From contig NW_013651784.1 of NCBI RefSeq assembly GCF_000499385.1, forward strand, positions 1 to 14,787: a stretch of 14,787 nt of DNA, read 5' to 3'. Below, piece by piece: positions 1 through 8,415 of the stretch. The position numbers and the translations under genes were made by a program. Numbering within the stretch: the first letter of the stretch is position 1; the number at the start of each line of letters is the position of its first letter. Below the pieces are notes generated by a model. That model searched no databases, was not told where the DNA came from, and saw only the letters and a list, made by a program, of their open reading frames with translations. This stretch comes from Eimeria necatrix (taxonomy: Eukaryota > Apicomplexa > Conoidasida > Eucoccidiorida > Eimeriidae).

Positions 1-660
1 GCGTGGAGATCGATGTTGCTTTACTGGCTGGTGATTGGGATCCCCGAATTGTGCAGAAAGTAAGAGTAGTTTTTAGTTTTGGTGCATAAAGTGAAAACAG
101 TAAAAATCGACATTTCGCCAAACCAAATAAACGGGACAAAGTACCGAAGTTGCACTGTTGTAAATGTTTTTCGCAGCATCGTAGAATTTTCGTTTCGGCT
201 CCGGTGATGCGTGTATGATTCCTGCGCCTTTCTGCATTTTCCCGACATGATACGGAAAGGCTTGCTATGGTTTCAGGGAGATTACGAAACTAGTTCAAGG
301 CTTTTGGATAGTGCACGTGTGATAAGGTGATGACAGGATAATTTGATGATTAGCGAGAGGCGCGTGTTTGAAAGCGGTTAGCGGAAGAGAGAAGAAGACG
401 TGGATTTTGAACGTAATGGGATCGGGTGGGCATGCATTACTTGCGTGCGCGTTTGGATCGTGAGGCATGAGGTGATGTAGTGAGTGTCTGCACTATTTTG
501 TTTCAATGATGAGAAGGCCGCTGTGATGCGCGAGCGGTTTATTAGAGCGACTAGGGTAAATGGAGCTCTATCAGATTTGCTCTGTGGGGCAGTGTGCGTG
601 GGTCGGCTGATTGCAGTGGCTGGGAGGGCGACGGCATGGCTTTTCGGCATGGCCGGTGCG
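1..660. repeat. R1 repeat, copy a (left copy, probably cut by the window edge)
   Basis: This is the first of two diverged direct copies. Collinear anchors tie it to 1043-1672: an exact 18-mer starting gtgcagaaagtaag (51-68 and 1096-1113), cgcagcatcgtag (172-184 and 1217-1229), aggcgcgtgtttga (358-371 and 1395-1408) and tgggagggcga (621-631 and 1629-1639). The offset shrinks from 1045 to 1037 to 1008, so small indels have built up. An 84-base ungapped block (559-642 against 1567-1650) is about 80% identical; other parts look nearer 70%. Homology is already present at base 1, so the unit may begin upstream. The plus strand is rich in G and T. I recognise no transposon protein, terminal inverted repeat or target-site duplication. 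It could be old satellite-like DNA or a segmental duplication. Confidence 0.85.
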
Positions 661-1042
661 AACAAAGAGCTGTGTGGCACGTTGCGTATGTGCGTGGGAA
701 ATGTCAGAAGCTTAGGACGCGGGAGTGTGGTGGTTTGAAGAAGAATTGCCCTGGGTTTTAGGAAATGTCCCATGCAGGGGACGTTGAGCAGGGCGCCTGG
801 GAGCTGAGTTGTGGAGATGCTGGCGTGAGCGTGGGGAATATTTGTTTGTGAAAGCGTGCTGCCTGATGCTTCATGAAAGGATGCAGTGCTGGCGGGCGCG
901 GTGCTCACAGCCAAGAGTTGAGCGAAAACAGTGCCTGTCTGCGTAGAGGGGTAGGAGATAGGTGTTGTTTTCTCCGTGGTGTTCAGGGAGTTGCCGGTAG
1001 GAGAGTTGGAGCAGTTAGATATTTGCGTGTGGAGGGGGCAGG
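661..1042. other. Unmatched spacer between the R1 copies
   Basis: This stretch separates the two R1 copies and has no counterpart I can align after copy b. It is G- and T-rich on the plus strand. Hand counts over 481-660 plus 721-780 give A 43, C 39, G 92 and T 66. A minus-strand frame of 305 codons (378-1295) runs across it, but TTA, CTA and TCA are rare on such a plus strand, which removes stops from the minus strand. The translation is Thr/Ser/Pro-rich with no domain. I see no gene here. Confidence 0.6.
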
Positions 1043-1672
1043 TTAATGTGGGCAATGATGCTGTTTTTCTGGCTGTGGACTGCGAGTCCCGAGTTGTGCA
1101 GAAAGTAAGAGTAATTGCTGTATTTGATGTATAAAGTGAAAATAATAGCGGACGGCGTTTGGACAAATTGAGTAAACTGGAAAAAGTACGAAAGTGGCGT
1201 TCTTCTAGCTGGCTCCCGCAGCATCGTAGGATTTTCGTCTCGGTTCCGGTGATATATCGTTGCCACGCGCTGCTTCTGGTTTTCCCTGGCATCATACAGA
1301 AAGGCGTGGACTGCTTGCAGGACGATTGCGCTACTAGTTGACGGCTTCTGTAAAGTATGAGTGTTGGAGTTGCCGACAGGATGCACGATTAGCAAGGCGC
1401 GTGTTTGATGACGAGCGGAAGAAAAGAAGGAAGATATGAAGCGTGAATGAAACGGGACTCGCTTTGCAGTCCGTAAGGCTAGAGTGTTCGCATTTGATGT
1501 ATTTACCGTCAGTTGTTGTAGCGAATGATGCAGATAATGTGCAAATGGCTTCGAGAGACTGGACCGAGTGGAGCTTTATCAGATTCACACTATGGGGCAG
1601 TGTACGTGGATCGGCTAGTTGCGATGGCTGGGAGGGCGATCGCATCTTTTTGGAAATGCCCCGGTGCTTGGA
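1043..1672. repeat. R1 repeat, copy b
   Basis: This is the second, complete-looking copy of the 1-660 sequence in the same orientation. The clearest block is 1567-1650, where 17 of 84 positions differ from copy a and 13 of those are transitions, mostly G/A on the plus strand. Reading the block in the frame open in both copies gives GALSD, GAV and AGRA in common. However, most differences change the amino acid (about 3 silent codon differences against at least 10 replacements), so there is no sign of protein-level selection. Similarity fades after ccggtgc near 1672, which I take as the right edge. Function is unknown. Confidence 0.85.
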
Positions 1673-1760
1673 AGGCGTCGAATTATGGGGTGTCGTCTTC
1701 GCTGCGTCCTCCTGTTCTCAGTTTTTTTGGTTGGGTGTTATGTGTGCTGCCGGTTGCTTC

Positions 1761-1860
1761 CTTTGATTGACAGTGGAGAGGCGGGAATTTGTTTGAAATT
1801 TTTATAGTCTTTCTTTGATTGACAGTGGAAAGGCAGGAATTTGTCTGAAGTTGATATAGT
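1761..1860. repeat. Tandem duplication of a 48-bp unit
   Basis: Two 48-bp units (1761-1808 and 1813-1860) start ctttgattgacagtgg and end tatagt, with four bases between them, giving a 52-bp period. They differ at only a few positions, such as gagaggcggg against gaaaggcagg, mainly A/G transitions. The pair lies about 90 bases beyond the end of R1 copy b and has no partner after copy a. This is a local duplication without visible coding or a palindromic core. Confidence 0.85.
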
Positions 1861-1872
1861 AAAGTCATGTTG

Positions 1873-2300
1873 GTGAAGAAAGCATGATGCTCACGAAACC
1901 TGTATCAGAACCATCCAAGTAGTGTTTTGATCATCTTGCTGTATATAGAGTTCACATGTGTGGATTTTCTGTCTCTTGATCACCTATGCAAATTCGGTCG
2001 TGCTGAAGTGATAGGTTCGTGTTGGCCGTAAAGAAGTGGTGATTAAGTTCTACAGTGTGCCGGCACGTTCGTCCGCGCCGCTCGTGCTGAGGAAACGCTC
2101 TTTGAGGAATCATTTGCTGGATCTTTACGGCGAGGATATCGCTAGTATCTGTGAAGGCTGAAGAGGTGCTGACCGAGTAGAACGAACATTTGCTGTAGCT
2201 ATTCCAGATTTTTAGACCTGAAAAAGTGGGGAGCTGTTGTGTAGTCCATGCTGTCACACTTTCTTGGGCAGGCAATGCCAGGAAGGCTAGCTCTCAGGAA
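1873..2300. other. No feature seen, mid-GC unique sequence
   Basis: This stretch holds only short frames, the longest a 107-codon minus-strand frame at 1952-2275 with no recognisable motif. The segment 2061-2090 is locally CpG-dense (seven or eight CpG), which argues against methylation-driven CpG loss here. I see no promoter or RNA gene. Confidence 0.5.
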
Positions 2301-2455
2301 ATTCAAATTGTTAAAAGAATTCCGGCGTACAAGCAACTTTAGTTCAGCCTGTTTCACGTATTATAAATTGCTAACTGTGCTGACTAGTATTCCAGCTCGT
2401 ACCAAAGATTACAAATTGTTAAGTTTGCTGACCAGTGCACTGTCTGGTATCTTCA
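2301..2455. repeat. Degenerate motif repeated three times at 59- and 48-bp spacing
   Basis: The motif att(c/t/a)aaattg(t/c)taa occurs at 2301, 2360 and 2408. The last two occurrences are embedded in 48-bp units that also share tgctgac(t/c)agt about 17 bases downstream. The first unit matches only at its start. This is a weak, decayed tandem array. The same bases are read in an 83-codon plus frame (2248-2499), where the units translate to YYKLLTVLTS and DYKLLSLLTS. I treat that frame as incidental because the repeat accounts for the similarity. Confidence 0.55.
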
Positions 2456-4317
2456 TTCTAAAAATAAGTGCATGCTGTTGCGCGCTGCAAAACATGTAGC
2501 TTGCTTTTACTATCTAGTCATACTTTTGGGTATGCCGTCGGCGTAACAGAAACCCCTGTCATTCGTATGATTCCTGGCAACGCTGGCAAGGCGTATCTTT
2601 GCTCATCCTGTGTCCTTTAAATTTCAGCTTTTCTTTTCTTGCGTCGTCCTTATTATAAGAAGCAGGTGGTGTTAGCTTGCTGTGAGAGTCACGCCAGGAA
2701 GCGCACATCAGTCAATGATAATGAAAAGGCATCCCAAACCTGGATCGAACGAGGTATCTCGTGTAGGCAAAAAGTTCGGGCATCCCTTGATTGATCGGTC
2801 AGCTTCGAGATGAATACCGCGTGAACCATGCTGCAAAAGATTGGAAGTAGGCGTCATTTGTATTGCTTTTGCAGAAGGAGACACTGAACAAGACTTTCAC
2901 TGCTTCCCACATTATGCTGGCAGTTCAGTTGCCTCTCTAGTTGTATTTAAAGTGCGCCTAGTGGCCTTTTGTGCTTCTCAGTTGCCTTCGCGTTATCATT
3001 GTAGAACTGCTGTAGCTAGTGCGCGAAGCTGAAACATGTGGAGATAGTGGATAATATTTTTGGCAGTTTCCTGTCGAATGAACTGTGAATTCAATGCTTT
3101 GCATACTGCTCTTGAGGCGCGGCTTGGAAGGCAGCTTGGAAGGCAGTTGTATCCAAGCAAGTTCATTTACTAACAGTATTATCACCACCAGCGTGGCAAA
3201 AAGCGCATGTAAAGCACAAACGTTTGCATTTTTAGAAAAGTGAAACATGGAAGGATGTGAAGCTTTGCAGCTGGTAGTAGCCTCCGTTCTTTTGGAAGCA
3301 GCTTACCGTACCCACAGTTTGGCGGCCTTCTACTAAGCAGTGTGATACATTCGTAGGACCAGCAAAGGATCTAAGAGGCTTTTTTTCTACATGTTTGGCA
3401 GCGTTGTGCTGTAATACAAATGCGCTGAGCAAGGTGAGGCCCACGACCTTCCGAATATATCAGAGCAACATGCAATGCAAGGACTTTCTCATTTATGCTT
3501 TTCGTGGCTAATCGTTGAAGCAGCAGCACTTCTATCTGATCAACTCAAAGCTCACAGCGCACGAATATTGTTGGTATGCTCATTTGTTGAGTAACACAGT
3601 AAGCGAAACCTCAGCGGCATATTGGGCAGTAGGGTAAGAGGGCAGCTTTTCCTAATTCGTGGATAGACCATTCACAAGACTGCACAGAACCAAATAAGAT
3701 ATTAAACGTTTGCATAAAACGTTCCTAAAATGTTTCGTTTTCTTCAACAGTGCGTAAGCATTCCAGTGCTTCGAGGAGGCGGTAGTGTGCGAGAATCTAA
3801 AAGCGCTGACCGGTTAGAAACTCCATAGTGCCATGGATTTTCTGACTACGCTGTGTGTAGTTTACACCTGATTAGCGAGTGCTTATGCGCGTAACGAGAG
3901 TAAAGGCGTTTTCCCAGTTCCACAGCTGTAAGTATCTGGCTACGTTTGATATCATGATGTGTTTTGTCCGTGTATTTGCGCGCAGTCTGGACTAGCTTGT
4001 ATGCACCGTTGCCTGAAAATGTCCTCCGTGCCATAAGGCGTGATATGACTTACCAGGTTACTTGCGAAGACAAGTCAGCGTTACCTCAGAGCAGAGCAAC
4101 TTGCAGTTCAATGAGTGCAGTTCGTACGTAAAAGCTTTATTGAGTTCTGGGCATACAGCATTCAGATGTTCTCCCCGTATGTGAATCAGCTTGAATGGAG
4201 GCACTTCAAAGATTTTTTGAATGAATTAAACACTGTTTACTTGCATTCGCAGGGAGTGTGTCCAAGCGTTTTCGTTTGTCATGTTTTTAATCATGCACAT
4301 ATCTGACAACTCTTACA
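2456..4317. other. Gene-poor stretch with one 12-bp tandem and nothing else clear
   Basis: No frame exceeds about 100 codons and none shows a familiar domain. An exact tandem of the 12-mer cttggaaggcag sits at 3123-3146. A good donor-like string GTAAGTAT lies at 3928-3935 (plus strand) but has no convincing exon before it. The string at 2738-2755 contains a tRNA B-box-like gttcgatcc on the minus strand, without the rest of a cloverleaf. I see nothing further in this block. Confidence 0.5.
3123..3146. repeat. Perfect 12-bp tandem duplication
   Basis: The 12-mer cttggaaggcag occurs twice back to back. The length is a multiple of three, but no frame here is long enough to suggest coding. This is likely a slippage product. 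Confidence 0.9.
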
Positions 4318-4408
4318 GAGAAGACTTGCTCCTTGAGTCGCTTAGGTCTCATGGCAAGAGGTGGCTAGTGTGATTTTAAGACTTTTGTATACAAAGAGTC
4401 GCAGGGGT
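4318..4408. repeat. 91-bp direct repeat, left copy
   Basis: This copy runs from gagaagacttgctccttgag to gcaggggt and is repeated at 4892-4981 in the same orientation. By eye there are five substitutions and one single-base gap, about 93% identity, making it the best preserved repeat in the window. Flanking sequence on both outer sides is unrelated. The base directly after it begins tggagtcaac, which starts with TGG like a retroelement primer-binding site, but I cannot tie it to a particular tRNA. The repeat does not start with TG or end with CA, so an LTR identity is only a guess. Confidence 0.9.
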
Positions 4409-4891
4409 TGGAGTCAACAGTAGTGACGCTCTGTTGAACATCTACACCGGAGAGAATATGGCGCCTCCGGAAAGTAGAAGTCGTTTTGCGCGAGCCAACT
4501 CTTACACTGGCATAGCGCGCCAACACTTAGATTGTACGTTTTTTAGCTAAAACCTTTTGAAAGTAAACTTAGCGCTCTTCACTCTTCTGGCTATGCCGTG
4601 CAGAAGCAAGTCGTGACGAACCGAGTGCGCTTTGCTCTAAAGGCAATAGCGCATTGCTATTTATTCAGAACTATGGAAGCACAGTGCAGAGTTCGAATGG
4701 TAACCCATAATTATTTGTATTTTGCTGTTCTCAAACCTTTGAATGGGCAAATCATCTGCGTTGCGTTAGCAGCTGCTTGGACTGCTGTTGCGACAAGTTT
4801 GTATGTATGGTGCATGCGTGGATTTTATCAGGGAAATTGCTGAGGAGAGCTCCGCATGTTATCCATCTTTCATCACGACTTCCTTCCTCAT
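4409..4891. other. 483-bp interval bounded by the 91-bp direct repeats
   Basis: This interval contains one 81-codon plus frame at 4598-4843. That frame opens with GTG; its first ATG is codon 26. It has a hydrophobic run at about residues 51-72 (QIICVALAAAWTAVATSLYV), which could be a membrane segment if expressed. No signal, domain or family is recognisable, and the length is unremarkable for chance. The bases before the right-hand repeat include a short purine run, gctgaggagagc, about 45 bases upstream of it. The repeat/interval/repeat layout (4318-4981) is compatible with a small terminal-repeat element or with a simple local duplication. Confidence 0.4.
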
Positions 4892-4981
4892 GAGAAGACT
4901 TGCTCCTTGAGTCGCTTACGTCTCATGGCTAGAGGTGGCTAGTGTGGTTTTAAGATTTTTTATACAAAGAGTAGCAGGGGT
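4892..4981. repeat. 91-bp direct repeat, right copy
   Basis: This is the partner of 4318-4408, one base shorter because of a gap in the T-rich run near its centre. Its core reads gaggtggctagtgtgg, faintly like a tRNA A-box, but no B-box follows in either copy. No matching target-site duplication flanks the pair: ttaca lies before the left copy and actgt after the right copy. Confidence 0.9.
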
Positions 4982-5761
4982 ACTGTGTAGTTTCATAACT
5001 TACGAATATTATGCCCCCACCCATAGTCGTGTGCAAGCTTTATGCCTCTTTGCACCAATCGTTCGCATTTGCAAGTGTGAACTGGCTGTTGACAGGCGGT
5101 GTGTTAAGTAGTATTTTGCAGTTCATTGCAAAGGTTCACTAGTGCCACAACGGGAATAAGTTTGAGAGCGACATGAAGGCACTATATAAAATGCTCAATT
5201 GTTGTCAGAGCAAGAGCTTACTCGCCCGATAACGTTGGTTTGAGCGTATTATTTGCCTTCATAGAGCAAGGAAGAAAACTTCACTTGCGTTCATGTAGCG
5301 AGGACGAAAAATAGGAGTTCATCCCAACACATTATAAATGACTTACGCGCCTCTGTTTCATGCTCATCAGGGTACTCGCCATCGTTCCAGCTTTGCAGTG
5401 CAATATTGTAATTCAGCTCATTGCCTTGGTGAAAGTAAAGGCGCTCAAAGTTGCGGACTTCATGCAATTTCCCCTACCATGCTGGTGGAACTAAATTTCG
5501 TTAGGCGGTGTGTTGTTTTCGGCGTTGCATCTTGGTTAGCTTTTGCTGTCTGATAAAAATTTGATAGTGCCCAATCCGAGCAATCCACTCGAGTGCGGCA
5601 TATATGTTTGAGTAGTGACGACCATGTTTGCTGGCCTGAGACGCATGATGAGCACTGGTATTGCTGCAGCGTTTTTCAAGTGTTTAGGCAGTAGCTCCAT
5701 GGTAACTTTCGATTCATTGAGTTTTTTAAAGCGTTACATTTTTTCAGTCTTCTAATGGTAG
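4982..5761. other. No gene seen, TATA-like string only
   Basis: Frames are short, the longest being a 71-codon plus frame at 5338-5553 with no motif. A TATA-like ctatataaaa lies near 5182-5191, but no recognisable gene follows, so it is not called as a promoter. A polypyrimidine-AG string (ttttttcag) ends near 5747, immediately before the open frame at 5762. Confidence 0.45.
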
Positions 5762-6214
5762 TTGCCTGAAAGTGAAATGCTACCAGGGACTAATCTCTCT
5801 TCGAAATGCCAGCTTGTAAGCAAAGCGACATTCGCTAGGCCTCTGCGGGGCAGTCGAAATAGTTGTAAGGTCGTGTGCTTTTACACTGGATCCGGCATGC
5901 GCGTGTGTCTACGCTGTAGTTTTCCTATCATTTATACTACGTTTATAATAGCTTGTAAGCGGCGCATAGCTACACGTTCCCGCGCGGTAGTGAAGCGAAA
6001 AATACCGTGGGAGGTAATATGTTTCACGTTGCCTAATACACGACTTTTTGCCGACGAAAATCGGATATCACTGCAGGACCTAATCTACCTTCTGCGCCAC
6101 ACGCAGGCAGTGAGCATAAGCAGCAGTTACACTGAGTTCTGTGCTCCATTGCTCCCAAATGTTAATCTGGTGCTCCTACGTAGGCGTTCGCAGGCAATTA
6201 CATTCGTGGAATGA
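5762..6214 (+). other. 150-codon open frame, doubtful coding, faint RT-like string
   Basis: The frame opens with TTG directly after an in-frame TAG; the first ATG is codon 6, at 5777. The translation is basic and Ser/Arg-rich, with a hydrophobic patch FPIIYTTFIIAC at about residues 54-65. Residues 95-99 read LFADE and are followed by an L-rich helix-like stretch, SLQDLIYLLRHTQ. This recalls the F/YADD box and following helix of LINE or group II reverse transcriptases. The second Asp is Glu here, and the upstream motif A and the GxxQG-type motif are absent. A frame of this length is expected about once by chance in 15 kb. It is most likely non-coding, with a decayed RT fragment as a minor alternative. 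Confidence 0.12.
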
Positions 6215-6320
6215 AGTGAACAAAAACTGCTGTAATTGCGGAATGAAGTGGACAGAAACTTTTGTAGACTAATGTGCCATGCAGCTGGTAAGAAGTGAAA
6301 TGGACAGAAACTGCAAAGTG
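6208..6320. repeat. Short motif in three imperfect copies
   Basis: The string ggaatgaagtg(a/g)aca(a/g)aaact occurs at 6208 and 6240 (32-bp spacing). A third version, gaagtgaaatggacagaaactgc, starts at 6292. The first two are also followed by a similar tgtaa/tgtag. This looks like a small decayed tandem or a cluster of related sites. It straddles the end of the 5762-6214 frame, whose stop lies within the first copy, which further weakens a coding reading there. Confidence 0.7.
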
Positions 6321-6845
6321 GAGTTGATTGAACGTGCTGTATACCAATGCCTGACGCAGCTGGCGTGGAGTGGATTCTCTAAATTCCACGGAACCTATTC
6401 ATGGCTCCCTAATTTGGATGTTTTATATTCGGAGCTTCGAACACCTCTAACCACCACACAAAAACACGCATAAAACTGATTTCAGCTCTATTCTGTTATT
6501 TGTTATTTGTTAGCTTATTATTAAATGAATGTGCATGATGACTGCAAGGAAACGCAGTAACACAAACATTTTATACCATCCAGTTGCTCCGGCTAGCCTC
6601 AACGTAGTGCGGTGTGGACGGGGTGAAGGCCACGAAAAGCAAAAGCAAGGCCGAAAATTATTGCCCTTGTCTCTTTGAGGGCCTTAAGATGGTATGCAAC
6701 CTTGCGTCGACGTGCTCACTGAGCAACTCGAGCGCTGCAACAAAAGAAATGCATTTAGTCTGCCTATTCGGTCCCAGTTTGCCGCACTCGTGATGATTAG
6801 AGGTAAATCCCTGTTTGAAGCGTGTCCCTAGAAAAGCATGCTGTA
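6321..6845. other. No feature seen
   Basis: This stretch is mostly unique sequence. A 7-base motif, gttattt, is doubled near 6496-6510 within an AT-rich patch. The only frames are under 80 codons and show no domain. No RNA gene or promoter is recognisable. Confidence 0.5.
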
Positions 6846-6878
6846 GCAGCAGCAGAAGCAGCGGCAGCGGCAGCGGCA
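6846..6878. repeat. GCA/GCG triplet tract
   Basis: Eleven consecutive triplets follow the pattern GCA GCA GCA GAA GCA GCG GCA GCG GCA GCG GCA. Read on the minus strand, the tract gives a Leu/Pro run inside a 77-codon frame (6658-6891) without other features. CAG-type tracts are common in several protist genomes, including coccidia, but one short tract is not diagnostic. Confidence 0.9.
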
Positions 6879-6953
6879 TCGATGCGTGCATTAGCAGATC
6901 TATTGCGAAGCTTGCCTTTCATCTAGGGCTAAGATTGCACGATGCCATGTTAG

Positions 6954-7436
6954 GTAAGCTGCAGCTATAGCCAAAGCCTTTACAGGTCCTTTGTACGCCC
7001 AAGTGAGGCTGTCGTCTTTTGCTCCCCTAGATTCGTAAAGATATTAGCCTGCACGTTTGCACATTCAGGCCTACGAAAGTGCATCAGGTTTAGCTCCAAA
7101 GCTATTTTCTTTTTTGTACTCCCGAAGGCAGTGAGGTGCACTGCAGCGCACCACTTTGTTTGCATGGAACTCACTGCATTAGTTTGATTGTTGGCGTGGG
7201 GAAGGGTTGACTGCACTTTAAGCATTGACGGCGGCAGCCTAGCTTTGGTGGAATGAGCTATCATGTCGCTCAAAATGAAACTCAAGAGCTGACGTTTGTT
7301 TCCTGATGACAAGGTTCCGCTGTTTAAGAATTTGATTATTGAGGGAGGCGTGGTAATCACTGGACACCCAGAAAAAGGCATGGACGTCAAGAAGCAGCGC
7401 TGCGTAGCACGGCTGGTATTTAGCCATCGAAAATGA
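6954..7436 (+). pseudogene. Possible decayed coding segment, plus frame interrupted only by TGA
   Basis: In the frame starting at 6954, which follows a TAG, the plus strand is open for 79 codons, then reads on to 7436 with TGA as the only interruption. In-frame TGA codons follow the peptide contexts TALV, LALVE and KLKS, and a final one follows FSHRK. The peptides between them look ordinary in composition, for example DCTLSIDGGSLALVE and PDDKVPLFKNLIIEGG. A single change from CGA or TGG explains each TGA. The antisense strand is also open (6980-7390), so either strand, or neither, may be the original. I recognise no family. This may be a relic gene or exon, or chance. Confidence 0.15.
6980..7390 (-). 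other. 136-codon open frame antisense to the TGA-broken frame, doubtful
   Basis: The translation is Ser/Thr/Lys-rich and mixed in character. It includes GCPVITTPPSIIKFL near the N terminus and a basic C terminus ending RTKDL. There is no signal peptide, membrane segment or known domain. The frame begins at TTG-like or internal Met codons, and MPFSG is the first plausible ATG start. Because it lies in register with the plus frame described at 6954-7436, its openness may simply mirror the opposite strand. Length alone is not significant in 15 kb. Confidence 0.1.
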
Positions 7437-8415
7437 CAAAGGTGGTGATCTGGCAGATGTGTAGCTGTCGACTGCTGTTGATATCAGGAATTATTTCTGC
7501 CCAACAAACGCAAATATATTGCCACATTGACTACGCTGAATACCTCTTGGTCATAGGCCAACACAAGTTTGCGAACCTTCTCATATGCGTTTCTGAATTG
7601 CAGCTTGTGAGCTCGCTCGCGAAAATAGCCTTTAAGCCTTGAGTAATGTTTACTCGCAACGCACAACAGATACTTTTACATTCTTTGCACATTCCAGATA
7701 GTACGTTTACCGTGAAGTGAATCACCTTTTCGATTTCCCCGGTCCTACAGGAGGCCATCAAGTAACATCAGGCTAGCGAAATCCGTCACAGTTGCAAACT
7801 CTTGTCTCAGCCGTGCCATATATGGCTTTATGCGACATTGAGGCTTTCCAAAGTAGGCATGAGTGCTAGTTTGTTGCCATTGCTCCAGTGAATGGACGTT
7901 AGAGGCTTTTGTCTGTTTTCCAGGACACGCTTGGATGAGAAAGGAAAACTTTCCTCGGCCAATTTTTGTCATTGTACCAGATGGTGGATCTTTTATGTTT
8001 TCGAAAGTTCAAGCTGACACATCGGCTTTCCTTAGTATGTACGTTACTCATCTTCGTCTGAATTCGGCATTTCCACGTTATGCTCTGTCATGCATTGTGA
8101 CTGGTGAAATTGGCTGATGTTATCTTTGGCGTGAACAGGCTAGGAGGAACGGAACAACGCTTCTGTATAAAGAAGCCAGACTACGTAGGCCCTTTTGATG
8201 GAACGCCACTGCAACCACAATTCGAAACGTACAGTATCATCATAGTTCCTCTAGCCGTTGTAGGATAATGGCCTTACAAGCCGCCAATGTCTTTGCGTGC
8301 GAATTAGCGTGGATCCCTAAGTGCAATTAAGCAGCAGGAACGGTACCACATTCAAACTGCAGAAAAACGCGATGAAGCGGCCTTGGCAGACAGTGAGCTT
8401 TCAAGCAATGAAGCC
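7437..8415. other. No clear gene, one acceptor-like site
   Basis: Frames are 60-84 codons. The plus frame at 7863-8117 (84 codons) has an acceptor-like polypyrimidine tract ending in CAG at 7906-7923 inside it. The downstream part reads like ordinary protein (FPRPIFVIVPDGGSFMFSKV), but no donor, partner exon or family could be assigned. Otherwise the sequence is unique and featureless to my reading. Confidence 0.4.

Noticed and set aside
724..736. 13-mer agtgtggtggttt shared by the R1 spacer and the R2 core
   Set aside because: One or two shared 13-mers are expected by chance in a window this size, and flanking bases do not align.
378..1295. Minus-strand open frame of 305 codons
   Set aside because: The plus strand is poor in A and C here, so the minus strand lacks stop codons by composition. 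The translation is Thr/Ser/Pro-rich without a domain, and it runs across a repeat, a spacer and a second repeat copy.
484..1770. Shared peptide GALSD..GAV.V.RL.A.AGRA in both R1 copies
   Set aside because: Codon-by-codon comparison shows about 3 silent differences against at least 10 replacements, with no sign of selection on protein.
2738..2755. tRNA B-box-like gttcgatcc on the minus strand
   Set aside because: The surrounding bases give only a 4-bp stem with a 10-base loop, and no acceptor or anticodon arm forms.
4630..4700. Weak inverted match to the R2 segment gcatagcaatgcac near 4650, 484 and 12076
   Set aside because: Similarity is about 60-65% over only 30 bases of low-complexity gcattgct-like sequence, which is not distinguishable from chance.
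4361..4950. tRNA A-box-like tggctagtgtgg in the 91-bp repeats, suggesting a tRNA-derived SINE
   Set aside because: Key A-box positions do not match, and no B-box follows within a plausible distance in either copy.
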